Assembly (NCBI GenBank): GCA_039111635.1
Contig: JBCAQO010000008.1
Location: forward strand, 2,604,001 to 2,668,000
Source of the DNA: Heterobasidion occidentale
Taxonomy: Eukaryota; Basidiomycota; Agaricomycetes; Russulales; Bondarzewiaceae
Reading direction: 5' to 3'
DNA length: 64,000 bases
The notes under the pieces are model-generated. The model searched no databases. It saw only the letters and a list, made by a program, of their open reading frames with translations, and was not told the origin of the DNA. The position numbers and the translations under genes are program-made. Positions within the stretch are counted from its first letter, which is position 1. Each line of letters opens with the position of its first letter. Below, in pieces: positions 1-10,408 of the stretch.

Positions 1-136
1 AGTACATCGCATATCCGTACGAGAGTGGGTTACAGTCGTGACTCGTTCTATTCAGATCAATGCTCAGTTTGCGAGCGTGGTGTATTTATGTTTTCAACTC
101 TTTTATAAATACAGATACTACATATTCGGCTAGATC

Positions 137-502
137 TTAATTGTCGTAGATATCAAGGAAGTTTTGAGACGAGTCATAGTCGAATCGTGGAAACAGCCCA
201 AGACGCACATTCTGTTTGTTCCCAATCTCCTCAGCGGAGTGGTAAATAGTCGATGACGAATCGATGGGCTGGGTCTCTCCTACATACACTTCGTTCCGCG
301 AGCAAAAACCCGCTTTTTTTGGACCTGTTATCTTAGGACTTGAAGAGTTGAAGAGGACGTCGACCCTCGTCAGCCCTCGTCGCGACCAAACAAGAAACCT
401 ATTACGGAGTTGTAAATCTGTCAACAGCGAACAATACGGCAATTCGGCAGGCTTTTCCCACCTCGAAGATGCATGTCTATACTGTAGTATACAACACATC
501 AT
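137..502 (-). CDS. Unrecognised reading frame, possibly the last exon of a gene
   Basis: A 121-codon frame on the minus strand ends near 137. Its last 50 residues are hydrophilic and acidic and rich in D, S, N and E, which resembles a fungal protein tail. No domain is recognised. The upstream half is basic and may be intron. A plus-strand frame overlaps it, so coding status is uncertain. Nothing else in the first 559 bases is identifiable. Confidence 0.2.
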   Translation of the reverse strand: MMCCILQYRHASSRWEKPAELPYCSLLTDLQLRNRFLVWSRRGLTRVDVLFNSSSPKITGPKKAGFCSRNEVYVGETQPIDSSSTIYHSAEEIGNKQNVRLGLFPRFDYDSSQNFLDIYDN

Positions 503-559
503 GCCACTTCACATTCAGCTTTAATCGTAAAATTTGACGCCCATCAACCTGCGACAACG

Positions 560-2773
560 ATGTCGACAGCGTTTCCAGTCTATGCTTGGGCTGCTGGTGC
601 CTGTGCTCTATCTCTGTTGACAGTCAATTGGTACACAAGTCGGAGACCTAATGTAAGGAGTCAGGACCTTTCTTGTTGTATGATGACTCTCACACGTCAC
701 CTCATCAGCTTAACAGCATTCCAACTATCGGATATTCAAGTTCTGTTCTGTCATACATCAATGTAGTTCAATTTATCTTCGGTGCTCAGAAGATGGTCCA
801 AGAGGGATACGACAAGGCAATTACCACAGAATGATTCAGAAGTGTTCTGTATTGATTAGTAACAATCAATAGGGGCAGTACAAGGGCGGTCTGTTCAAGG
901 TGGCCTTGATGGATCATTGGGAGGTGGTAGCCAGTGGCCGGGACGCCATTGAAGATATCCGAAAGGCCTCGGACGACGTCCTGTCTCTTGACAAAGCTTT
1001 GGAGCGGGTAGGCGTCTCGCTATATGCATCTACCGGAGTCAAAGAAATTGCATTATTGACATGCAATCTTTATTTTACAGACTTTGCAGAGTGGGTACAC
1101 TCTTGGACCCCAGATTTCCCTCAATCCCTACCACATCCTCATTGTCCGGTACAATTTGACAAAAAACATCTCATAATTTTTGGATGATCTGCACGACGAG
1201 ATCCATCTTGCATTTTCCGATTTAAAATAGTATTAAAAGGCTCAGGTATATCATGCACGCGTTCTTCACATTTCCTTATAACACTCACATACGCTCGACA
1301 GAGTGGGTATCAGTACCAGCACTGGACACAATAATACAAGTTGTCTGCATGGCGACAAGCCGTGTCTTTGTCGGTCTTCCCCTTTGTATGTTATCGAGCA
1401 CTCAGGGCCGTTAGAAGATTGACGTCAACTGCATTTGCAGGCCGAGACCAAGACTACCTGAAGCTAACAAGACGGTTTACTATCGACGTAATCAAAGCTG
1501 CGCACACAATCAACCGCTTTCCCGACTTTCTGAAACCGTGAGTGATACTTGGTTTGGTGATGAGTCGAGTGTTGCATGGGCTGAAATTGTTGTACAGTAT
1601 TGCTGGCCGCCTTCTCACGAATGTACCTTCGTCCATCAACCGTGCCATGAAACACCTCAAGCCAATCATCGATGAGCGTCGAAGGGAGATGTCTGAGCTG
1701 GGTGACGATTGGCATCACAAGCCTGTATGTCGTCTTGATCGTCATACGATCTTCGCGTCTTGAAGGGGTTGACCTGTCATAGAATGATATGCTCATGTGG
1801 TTGATGGACGCAGCGACAGGAGAAGAACAGAGCATTCGATCGTTGACCCGCAGAGTCCTCGCCATGAATTTTGCAGCTATACACACATCATCTTTGGTTC
1901 GTACCTCTTTCATTAGTGTAACGTTTGCTGACGACATAAGTCAAGAGCTTCACCCACGCCTTACATCATTTAGCAGAGAATGAAGACTATGCCTAGATGT
2001 TGCGCAAAGAGATAGAGCCCATCGTTGCTGAGGATGGCTGGAGTAAGGTCGCATTAGCCAAGATGCGCAAGCTTGATAGTTTCCTCCGTGAGGCATAGCG
2101 TTTTGAAGGACTAGGAATTTGTACGGCCCCTTCCCTTCTCACCTGATTACCTGTCTGACGGTCTCTACGGTAAATTACTCAGTAAATATGCTACGTCTCG
2201 TCCTAAGCCCTTCACGTTTTCGAACGGCTCGTCGGTACCTCCAGGAGCGACGTTGTCAGTTGCTATGCGCCCCGCACACTTTGATGAGGGAACTATGCCG
2301 ATGCCGGCGTCTTCAACCCTCTTCGATTTTTGGACCGCACTGAAGATAATGAGTCAGAATTTAGACACCAGATGGTTTCTACCAGTACTGATTTCTTGCC
2401 TTTGGGCATGGTCGGCATGCATGGTACGTGTTTCACTACTGTCGGTGCAATGAGGCTGAGTAGTTTTCACAACAGCCCTGGGCGATTTTTCGCTGTCTAC
2501 GAGCTCAAGACTATGCTTGCAGAAGTCGTGCTGAATTATGATGTTCGGTTCGAAGGCGGTCAGATGCCTTCGCCGTATAATATCGGTGCTTGCGTTCCTG
2601 GCAAGGGCAAGCTGATGTTCAGGAGGCGACAAGAATCTATATGCAAGGCTCACTATTCTATCACCCTTGATCACAAATGCTTGCGTGTTGACTTGCTTAA
2701 TATATATCGCATGAGCCAGGCAAATCAATGTTTCAGTTGTACAGTATGTGAATGCTACGACAGAAACTTGTAA
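560..2773 (+). pseudogene. Cytochrome P450 pseudogene (basidiomycete CYP512/ent-kaurene-oxidase-like)
   Basis: Ten or so exons read as a microsomal P450: N-terminal membrane anchor (MSTAFPVYAWAAGACALSLL), a KYKGG-type region near 880, the I-helix stretch NFAAIHTSS near 1866, and the haem loop FGHGRHAC-PGRFFA split by an intron at about 2424-2476. The frame is broken at least five times. In-frame stops lie at 1174-1176 (TAA), 1994-1996 (TAG) and 2096-2098 (TAG); in the last two a glutamine is expected, so CAG to TAG. Single-base losses lie in an A-run near 2290 (just before NYADAGVF) and in a T-run at 2401-2403 (just before the haem loop). The family assignment is from recall of related proteins. 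An intact form would be an ER mono-oxygenase of unknown substrate. Three nonsense changes argue for real decay and not only sequencing error. Confidence 0.85.
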
Positions 2774-3045
2774 CTTGAATAATGTGAATTGCTTCATGTC
2801 ATGTAAGTGGAGTATACAGAAAGGTATAAGTTTGACTGCTATTTTCTGACTGACTGAGGTCAAAGACGCCGACTGCGGTTAGGATAGCTAAAGGCAACAC
2901 ATGCCTGAACCAGATTAATGCAAAGCATAGCTGTGTAAGTGATAGCGACAGCAAACAACGGATACACAAGGCAAATCTAAAAGTTACACCAAACAAGCGG
3001 TATAAGAGTGCTACCATACGGGATGAGTGATATGTATACATGCGC

Positions 3046-3292
3046 CTACAACCCATCATCCGGCTCACCCTCAGCGTCCATATCATCATCTTCCCCCTCA
3101 GCGTCAGCTTCCGCGTCGAGATCCCCACCCACATCCACGGCAGCACCCTTAGAAGGTTCCAAACCTACTACTGTAGCGGCGTAGACAACTTGTGGACTGG
3201 AAGGATGCGGATCAACACCCGCGACGTCACCATTCTGTTTGTTCTCCGAGGTCGTGTCTAGTTTGATAATTACGTCCACGTCTGGGTCTGGG
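3046..3292 (-). CDS. Partial C-terminal acidic tail of an unrecognised protein, cut by the assembly gap
   Basis: The frame is open from the edge of the N-run to a stop at 3046, about 80 codons, with no ATG, so it is the end of a larger protein. The tail is strongly acidic (DAEADAEGEDDDMDAEGEPD). Such tails occur on nuclear and ribosome-assembly proteins, but the domain that would identify it lies in or beyond the gap. Bases 2774-3045 hold nothing I recognise. Confidence 0.45.
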
Positions 3293-3392
3293 NNNNNNNN
3301 NNNNNNNNNNNNNNNNNNNNNNNNNNNNNNNNNNNNNNNNNNNNNNNNNNNNNNNNNNNNNNNNNNNNNNNNNNNNNNNNNNNNNNNNNNNN
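3293..3392. other. Assembly gap, exactly 100 N
   Basis: One hundred consecutive N, the conventional placeholder for a gap of unknown size. Left of it is single-copy sequence; right of it is the interior of a family A retroelement beginning at the N-terminus of pol. The missing part therefore includes at least most of a pol gene, the 3' region and one LTR, roughly 8 kb if that copy was full length. Confidence 0.98.
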
Positions 3393-3528
3393 CTTCCTCG
3401 AGTTGTTAATCGCACGTCAAGTCGAATGGGGGTAATAATGTGACTGTTCATTGCTCCGATTCGAATATATGACGGGGAATCATACTCGAGTTTCCTCGAC
3501 CCTCTCTCTTCGGCTGGTGAAGGAGAGG

Positions 3529-4743
3529 TCAGGAAAAATCCTCTGCCAGATCCACCAACATTTGCCTTTGCTCGGCCTTTCCTACTCCTTGGAAGAGCGC
3601 TCGGACGCCATTAATATCACTGATGGGTCTGTTGCTTCGTCGTCCGTTAGGCGGTACGTAGCGCTCTCCATTGCTCTGGCGTGATCCTCCCCTTCTCGCG
3701 GAAGGATCCTCACGTTCCACCGAATTACCAGGTTGTGGTACCCGACGGTGGTGGCCATGAGAACTCCCCTCCTCCAGTCCTCGATGTAGTCGCGCATCGT
3801 CTCCCACCGGGGGTTCTTGCTCGTCTTCATCCTCCATGTCTGCAGCGCGAGTTCGTCTACCTCCTCTGCCCACCGACTTGCGCGAATTTCCTCGAGACGG
3901 GGGAACGCCTCTACGAGGGGAACGACAATCAGCTATCCCATGCCCTGGTTTTCCGCAATTGTAGCAGGAAAAGGGAGCGGGTCTCTTGCCATTGTATACA
4001 CGCTTGTTCCGATTGGCGTCTCTTTTGCGAGAGGCGTCAATGTCCATGTCAACCACTTGGTTGTTCATTCTTCGAGGAGCGGTGGTAGAGTTATAGCGGC
4101 GAGCTGGTTGGAGGTGAAAACGATTGAGGAAGTCGCTTCGGAATGAGGTGGAGTTGGCTAAGATCGCCTTTTGAGCACTTCGGGCTCTCAAGCGTCCGTC
4201 TATTTCACAGGCAGTGTTGACCCAATCTTGGATTGTGTCCTTCGGCGGAGTTTCTTTGTCATAGATCTTGTTCATGACCCTTGGATCGAGTCCCCTCTGG
4301 AAGTAAGGAACTTGTTCCTTGTCGGTGATGTCGGCGTCGGCGGCGATAAGGATGAATTGGTTTGAATACTCATCCACCGTCATCTTCCCCTGAGAGAAAG
4401 ACATGAGGGCGCTTCGGGCCTTGTCCGTGAGGTTCGTTTCCTTGAACTGGAGTTTAAACCTGACAAGGAAGTCGTCCCAAGTTCCTACGGTCTTGGGCGG
4501 GGTCGCCCCTACTGTCTTCTTTAGGAAGCTTTCTGCCCATACGCCGGCCGTCCCATATCTCATGCAAGAGAGAGCGAGGGAAACTTTATCTGTGTCCGTC
4601 TTGTATCGGTCCGACTCTGTCGTGAAAAGGAGGAGGCAATTCATGATGAATTTCTGTGACTGTGTTCGGTCCCCTTCGAAGTTATCAGGGAGCTTGAGCT
4701 TGCCCCTTCCCGAGGAGACGGGGGGGTCTGTAGGATTTGACAT
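3529..4743 (-). CDS. gag: Gag polyprotein of family A element (copy 1)
   Basis: 404 codons from the ATG at 4743 to the stop at 3529. A retrotransposon-type capsid region (about residues 40-200) is followed by a CCHC zinc knuckle, CYNCGKPGHGIADC, near residue 265, and an Arg/Gly-rich tail. It forms the particle and binds element RNA. The frame stays open upstream to about 5196 with protein-like acidic sequence but no ATG, so translation could begin earlier. It ends at a T-run just before the stop where pol lies in the -1 frame. It differs from the copy at 55854-57068 by scattered substitutions only. Confidence 0.88.
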   Translation of the reverse strand: MSNPTDPPVSSGRGKLKLPDNFEGDRTQSQKFIMNCLLLFTTESDRYKTDTDKVSLALSCMRYGTAGVWAESFLKKTVGATPPKTVGTWDDFLVRFKLQFKETNLTDKARSALMSFSQGKMTVDEYSNQFILIAADADITDKEQVPYFQRGLDPRVMNKIYDKETPPKDTIQDWVNTACEIDGRLRARSAQKAILANSTSFRSDFLNRFHLQPARRYNSTTAPRRMNNQVVDMDIDASRKRDANRNKRVYNGKRPAPFSCYNCGKPGHGIADCRSPRRGVPPSRGNSRKSVGRGGRRTRAADMEDEDEQEPPVGDDARLHRGLEEGSSHGHHRRVPQPGNSVEREDPSARRGGSRQSNGERYVPPNGRRSNRPISDINGVRALFQGVGKAEQRQMLVDLAEDFS

Positions 4744-5213
4744 AATGTTTCGGGTGTTGATCGGTGTTTGAATATCCGAGGATTCGGACTCGGATGTTCC
4801 TTCTTCTTCCTCCGATGTGTCCGGGATTTCCGGTTCGGGGTTCCTGTACTGGGGTGGCTCTACCCAGTCTTCTGCTGTTTCGTCCCAAGCCCACTCAGCT
4901 TCTGTTCCGTCTTCTCTTGTGAAGAAGTATCGTCCTTCTCGGTACGAGCAGTTATCAAAGTTTGGGGGTGCTGGCCGATTGGTGTCAGAGTAATACCAGC
5001 GGTTTTCTCTTTGATGGATAGGACGATTGTTCTGTTGAAGTTGGTTATGGGTTCGTCTAGTGCCTGGTGGAAATCCTAGGCCTAGGTCTTGCTCCAGGGT
5101 GTGTGAAGTAACTCTCTTCGGTGGGGGTCTATGCCACCGATGAGGGTTGTGAGGAAGAGTGTGGCAGCAAGCAGAGTGTGGTGCAAGGTAGGGCAAAAGC
5201 GAGTCTATTCTAG

Positions 5214-6047
5214 TGTTACGAACTGCTCGTTCAGTAACCCAAGAGTAACAGGTTCTTCCCTAGGTCGCACAATGGACTGAGTGGTGGACGGAGTCTCGAC
5301 TGTATCAGGCGTTGATACAGGAGGGAATAATGATTGGCTTCTAAGTGTTCGTATAGGATGATACGAACAGACGAAGTACACAGTACGAAGACTGTGTAAG
5401 AACGAAGAGAATAGACTGAAGATCCTCAGCCTATTCTATGGGCCTTATATACTATATAGGGTATAGGGTAAGAGTCCGTGTGCTTCTCCAGGTTTCCATC
5501 CTAGGAGAGCTGTGGCCGCCGTCTTTCTCTGCCGGCGCCTACTCTTGTACTTCTCTAGTCGCACTGATCCATCATGGTGCGACGAGGTGCTTACCCATAA
5601 GCCCTAAGCCCATGGCATGTGAATGCCTCTCTTATTACTGTGTGAACTTCGTGAGCCTCGTGTCCCTCCAATATAGCCTTTACCGATGTCTTGAAGAACC
5701 ATCGGTCTTGTCGGCTCCTAAGGACATGCCGAATACCTTGATGTACGCTCCGTAGTGAGAGCCGCCTAGCATGTGATGCTTGATCCATCGGATAGACCGG
5801 CCGCGAAGGGCCCCGATCGGTCAAGTCATAACAGTGAATGCCTCTCATATTACTGTGCGAACCTCGTGAGCCTCATGTCCCTCTCATATAGCCTCTACCG
5901 ATGTCTTGAAGAACCATCGGTCTTGTCGGCTCCTAAGGACATGCCGAATACCTTGGTGTACGCTCCGTAGTGGAGCCGCCTAGCATGTGATGCTTGATCC
6001 ATCGGATAGACCGGCCGCGAAGGGCCCCGATCGGTCAAGTCATAACA
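5214..6047 (-). repeat. Family A 5' LTR with internal tandem duplication
   Basis: Bounded by TGTTACG...CATAACA. It is 834 bp against 618-620 bp for other A LTRs because the end distal to gag is duplicated in tandem: 5619-5833 and 5834-6047 are near-identical units, each ending GTCAAGTCATAACA. The copy therefore carries two potential LTR ends. The TATA box and self-priming decamer are present near 5404-5460. Confidence 0.9.
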
Positions 6048-6632
6048 CTAGTCTGGTGCCCATTCACTTGAGATGAGTTTACCTCAAGTTCGGCACCTTG
6101 TGCAAACCTTCACCTTAGATGGCTCCAATTCTGACGACAACTTGGACAACTCGGACAACGACGCGGATGGCCAATAGAGAGGACCCCCGTGCCGGGCTTC
6201 TGTGCTCAATATCGTGCAGGAGTTCACAATCCATGAGGAGGCCTTCGCAAATCTGCTATCTAATACTCCTAGGTACACTGCCACAAGCCCCCCACCCCCC
6301 CTGAAGCTCCCCCTTCCATTCCCAGCTCCGAGATTGACTGGAGCTGGTGACTTCTTGTTATTAACACCACTTTCTTTATTAACATGTAAATAAATCGGTT
6401 TTTAACATGTTAATAACGCTTTATATACAATTGTTATTAATCTGTTTATTAACTCATATTAGAAATTCCTCGGAGAGGCAAATGTTATTAACATTTGTTA
6501 ACAACTGTCCGTGAATTACTCACGGAACCCTACATAGCATACATGTTTTCTTGCAGGTGAGAGACCCCCGACACCGCAAAATCCTACCGCAACAGCGACC
6601 CGAGTCCAAACCTTGACCAACCCAGCCACCTC
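6048..6632. other. Fragmented sequence with AT-rich palindromic TTATTAAC repeats; no gene supported
   Basis: Bases 6119-6310 contain a short protein-like stretch (acidic, then SVLNIVQEFTIHEEAFANLL) interrupted by a stop, perhaps a remnant of whatever the A element inserted into. Bases 6355-6505 are AT-rich with about seven copies of TTATTAAC or its complement, some forming palindromes such as TTAACATGTTAA. The last 120 bases form the 5' flank of the GTPase gene. Confidence 0.4.
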
Positions 6633-7613
6633 ATGTCCTTCCGCTTGCTGGAAAATGGGAAACGATGGTTGAGCCTCTCGACGACTCTGACACGACACGC
6701 CTCCACGACACCGAGAGATGCGGTCTTTTCGAATCCGGGGGCGGCAGATTTTCTAGCGGCCGCGGCGTCGCCGTCCTCTATTCCTGCTCTACATGGCTTG
6801 CCAGAGGTATGCGGCGCGACACTCGTGGTCGGATATCGCCTTGCTCACAGTCTCCCTGGCAGATAGTAGTAACAGGTAGGCATCGATCAACAAGAGGCGA
6901 GACGCTCGAATTGTCTCACAACGTCTACGATGTAGGGCGCGCTAACGCAGGCAAATCCACCTTGCTGAACGCCATCGTCGGCCGGCGGGATCTCATGCTG
7001 TCTAGCAAAACGCCTGTGAGCGCTCCTCTTCCTCCTCCTCACGGCGAGTCGTCTCGCGTGCGTCGTCCGTGGCCTCACGCGCTTCCCTAGGGCCGCACCA
7101 AAGGCCTCAACTTCTTCCGCGTGGGGGCCGCGCCCGGCAAGATGGTCCTGGTCGACGCGCCGGGGTACGGCGCGCGGCCGCCCAGAATGGGGCAGCCTCT
7201 TCGACCACTACCTCGCCACGCGCAAAGAGTCAGCCCTGCTCCCGCTCCCCGTCTCCCCGTGTGCTTGCTGCTCTGGACACCGTGGCTGAAGCGTCCTCTC
7301 TCGCTGCAGGTTGAAGCGCGTCTACATCCTGTTCAACGCGAAGCACGGCCTCAACGCCGCCGATAGGCTGATGTTGCAGAGCCTCGACGCACGCTTCCAG
7401 GCCTCGGGCGGCGCAGGCTGGACACTCCAGGCGGTTCTCACGAAGGCCGACACGATCGAGGGGACGGGTGCGCTGCCGGCGCTTCAGAGAGAGATCTTCG
7501 AACTCGCGCCGACGTGCTTGCCCCCCGTGGTCACCTCCGCGCTGAAGCACCCGCGGTTTGGCATCGAAGAGCTGAGGAGGTCGATCGCTGAGGCTTGTGC
7601 GCTCAAAAGCTGA
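6633..7613 (+). CDS. EngB/YihA-family GTP-binding protein, probably mitochondrial (GTPBP8-like); frame needs a shift
   Basis: Five exons: 6633-6806, 6863-6875 (13-nt microexon), 6936-7015, 7091-7228, 7310-7613. A basic, Ser/Thr-rich N-terminus suggests mitochondrial import. The GTPase motifs are G1 GRANAGKST (split by introns), G3 DAPG, G4 TKAD and G5 TSALK. Bacterial EngB acts in large-subunit ribosome assembly; a mitoribosome role is inferred. In exon 4 the sequence after VDAPGYGA (about 7168-7175, in a GC-rich CG tract) must shift frame to continue as GRPEWGSLFDHYLATRKE. Either one base is extra or two are missing. As everything downstream is well conserved, I favour an assembly error or very recent damage. 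It is divergent from its upstream flank and convergent with the next gene (131 bp apart). Confidence 0.8.
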
Positions 7614-7744
7614 TGCGCATGGGCCATGGCCCGTAGTGTAGTGTGCCGTCAATGCTCTAATACAATTCGGTTCAGAAGGTCGCAACGCAATACTCCGAAC
7701 TTCGCAGGTTATCGTTACTACGTGATACACATTATATGAACGCC

Positions 7745-10297
7745 TCACATCTGACCCTTCCTCATCAAGTTCCTCCTCACCCGTCTCCTCTCCCCGCCAA
7801 CCCCCACACCTTTGCCCCATTTAAAGTAAGGCACCGTGCTCTGCTCAACGCCAGCGACGTCCCCCTCCGACCTGAAATCCAGCATTCCCCATATCGGGAT
7901 CTCCATCTCCCCTTTCACCAGCACGCGGCATTGGCCGAGCAATGGGCTAGGAACAGGCGTAAGGACGTGCAAGCGCGGGGGAGAGGACGACACGGCGCGA
8001 ATGAGCGCGAGGCCGAGGGCAGTCGACGTTGAGGGGTTCGGAGGCGCTGAGCCTTGTATATACTGCACGATGTCGACGGTGGCTGTCTCACCCGGGGCGG
8101 CGTCGACGGGGCGGATGTCACCGTCCGCGTCAGGGTCTGCGCGCACGAGAGCGACGATGGCACCGTTGAGGACACGGAGAATCTCGGAGGGAACGACGTC
8201 TTCGGTGCCTGCGCCGAGCAAGCACACTCTGTCGACGGCGCTGCTCCAGTCTACCTCGTATGGCAGCTGCGCGCAGAGAGGAAGCGCCATGTTCCACGCG
8301 CTCGCTGTGGCCTGCTTCATGGCGCCAGAGGCGAGCGACGGACTGAACACTGCGTGGAAATAAGACAGGATCGATGACGCGCGATGGTCGGAGGCTGTGA
8401 AGCGCGTGAAAAGTATGCTAGACGAGATGGCCTCGATGGTTTGTACGTTGGATTTTCCTGAGGATGGGGTCCCAGCAGCGGTAGGCCGAGCGTTGAACCA
8501 GCTCTGGCCATAGGAAGGCGTGTCGAGCTCGACGATGTGCGTTGGCTCTATGAGTTCCTCGACCTTGTATGACAGGTCGGCTCCGAGTCCTTTTGTCCAG
8601 CCCATCGTGTTGACGACAAGAGGGATGACATCCGAGATACGTCCATCGTCTGCACCCTCTGTTTCTTGGTCGTCGACCAGAGATGTGGCGTACTGTATGT
8701 CGAGTCTGTAAGTGTATATGAGCGCTTGGATGGCGCTAAGGTAGTGGGACGGAGAGGAACGAGGGGAGGTAGAGCCGATGTAGTGTGCTTGGTAAGGAAG
8801 AGTAGGGTGTGTGAATGGAGGTCCTGAATCAAATTTGTGTTAGCGATGACCCTGACAAGGAGATGCAGCAGTACCGAAGACAGGCTTTCCGATGATGGTT
8901 AGAGCGACCATCCCGCCAGGTGTGAATTCGGATTGACCGAGATCGCACTCGAGGTAAGCAACCCTGCGATATCTGAGCACAATTCAGTTTGTTCCGTCGA
9001 TGAGACAGAGAGGAAGGACTAGCATACCGCATGGTCAATCGATTGAGCAATGTTCGTGCAAACGTGCTTTTGCCTGAATTTTTTGGTCCCCTGATCAGGG
9101 TTACAGGAGGTGTCAATATAGCTTCGTCCGCTTGTGAAGGTGATGTTGGACAGGCCAAGGACAAAGCTGCCTCCCATGTGTGAGGTAGATAGAACGGCTG
9201 GATGTCCCGAGACGGTTGATCCAACTGAAGGTAATATTATTATCGTATTTTAAATGGAAAAATGCTTTGGTACACACTAGATAAACGCCACTTATGGCTA
9301 GGGGAATGGAGTCCGTCTGACCATACCTGGACGGACTGAAGATGCCATTGAATGTCCGAACAACGCGCCCTAGACCTTCGATCCCGCTTTTCAATTCTTG
9401 AAGTACCACGACGCTGTCCGAATCCCTGACCGCTGTTCGGATGTGACTTGGAATGGCAACCGACTCGGCCCTAGAAGATTCTCCGCGCTCTGCCAAAGCC
9501 TCGAGAGTCGGGATAGGTGAGGATCGGCAAGCGAAGACCCGATGTGTTTGAGAGGGATGAAGTGTCACGCCGAGTAACGAAACAGACCCTCGCAGGACGG
9601 TCAACTGGTACGTCCCTAGCAGAGATAGCGTGTCGGCGGGCGAAAGTATGAGAATCACTGCAGCGTCGGATGAAAGACCGACTGAGCTCAGCTCCTCTGA
9701 GGATAGAGAGAAGGAGTTCTGGTCTTGAATTGGTCGGAAAGTGGATAAAACCACGCGTTCTGGATCAAGCTGAGAGCGCCGGGCTGTCGCACCTGCATCG
9801 TTAGGCATAGATTCGTCCTCGTCCGACGAATCCAGTAAGGGTCGGCTCGGGGACCAAGCGCGTTTTTGAGAGGCCTTCCTCGGGGTCACAACAGGGACAA
9901 GGTCGAGAACGACACCTTCATCATCATCAGAAGCCATAGACACGTCCGAATCGACCTGTCCGTCGCCGGTCCCTTCGAACGAGCCCGATTCCACGCGCTG
10001 CGCTGCAAAATACCTGGCGGTCTCTCCATCTGTACGCCCCTTGAAGCTGGCCTTCCTCTGCTTCTTGCGTGTAGAGGGAGGGGCTGATTGGATGCTCTGC
10101 TTGCGCTTCGAGGATGGTTTAGATGACTTCGCGTGAGGAGCAGGCTCTGGCGACGGTTGTACGGGAGGTGACGCGATGTTGGAGGGGATGATGGTTCGAG
10201 AGGTGTCGAGTCCTTCAAACGCGCCTTGCGAGCTGCTATGGCACTCAGCATTTTTATCGAAAAAGTCTTTGGGGGTATTTTTCCGCCGATAGCTCAT
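7745..10297 (-). CDS. GRC3: Polynucleotide 5'-hydroxyl-kinase GRC3/NOL9
   Basis: Four exons on the minus strand (10297-9278, 9224-9028, 8972-8875, 8823-7745) give 797 residues in perfect phase. The N-terminal 180 residues are basic and Ser/Pro-rich with a Lys/Arg cluster, typical of nucleolar targeting. The kinase core has Walker A GPKNSGKST near residue 386, the acidic YLECDLGQSEF stretch, and VVNTMGWTKGLGADL, a signature of the Clp1/Grc3 family. GRC3 phosphorylates RNA 5' ends and works with the Las1 nuclease in ITS2 removal during 25S rRNA maturation (known family role). It is 111 bp from, and divergent to, NLE1, another 60S-assembly factor; a shared promoter region at 10298-10408 is plausible. 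Confidence 0.93.
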
Positions 10298-10408
10298 GGA
10301 GCAAGAAATTCAGAACGCAATTGGGGTTCATTGCACGTGACACTTATTTTTCGCCGAAAATTAAATCGGGATTGCCTTCTTCGCTGAGCTCGCACACAAC
10401 GAAATATC

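Larger units (their letters stand above)
3393..6047 (-). mobile_element. Family A Ty3/Gypsy chromovirus, truncated copy 1 (5' LTR, gag, start of pol)
   Basis: Nearly identical to the 5' part of the complete copy at 47306-58157: first 19 codons of pol (3451-3393), gag (to 3529), primer-binding site and 5' LTR (5214-6047). The rest is hidden in the gap. The base after the LTR starts CTAGT; the partner target-site copy cannot be seen. Confidence 0.9.

Noticed and set aside
3529..5196. A 555-codon frame that could be taken as a host gene
   Set aside because: It is the gag of family A extended upstream through a non-ATG codon (TTG); LTR and zinc knuckle identify it.
5438..5755. A 105-codon plus-strand frame in LTR A (also at 61368-61685, partly at 47605 and 57838)
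   Set aside because: It is antisense to the element, its persistence only reflects near-identity of young LTRs, and the A1 and A2 versions break it. No selection signal is apparent.
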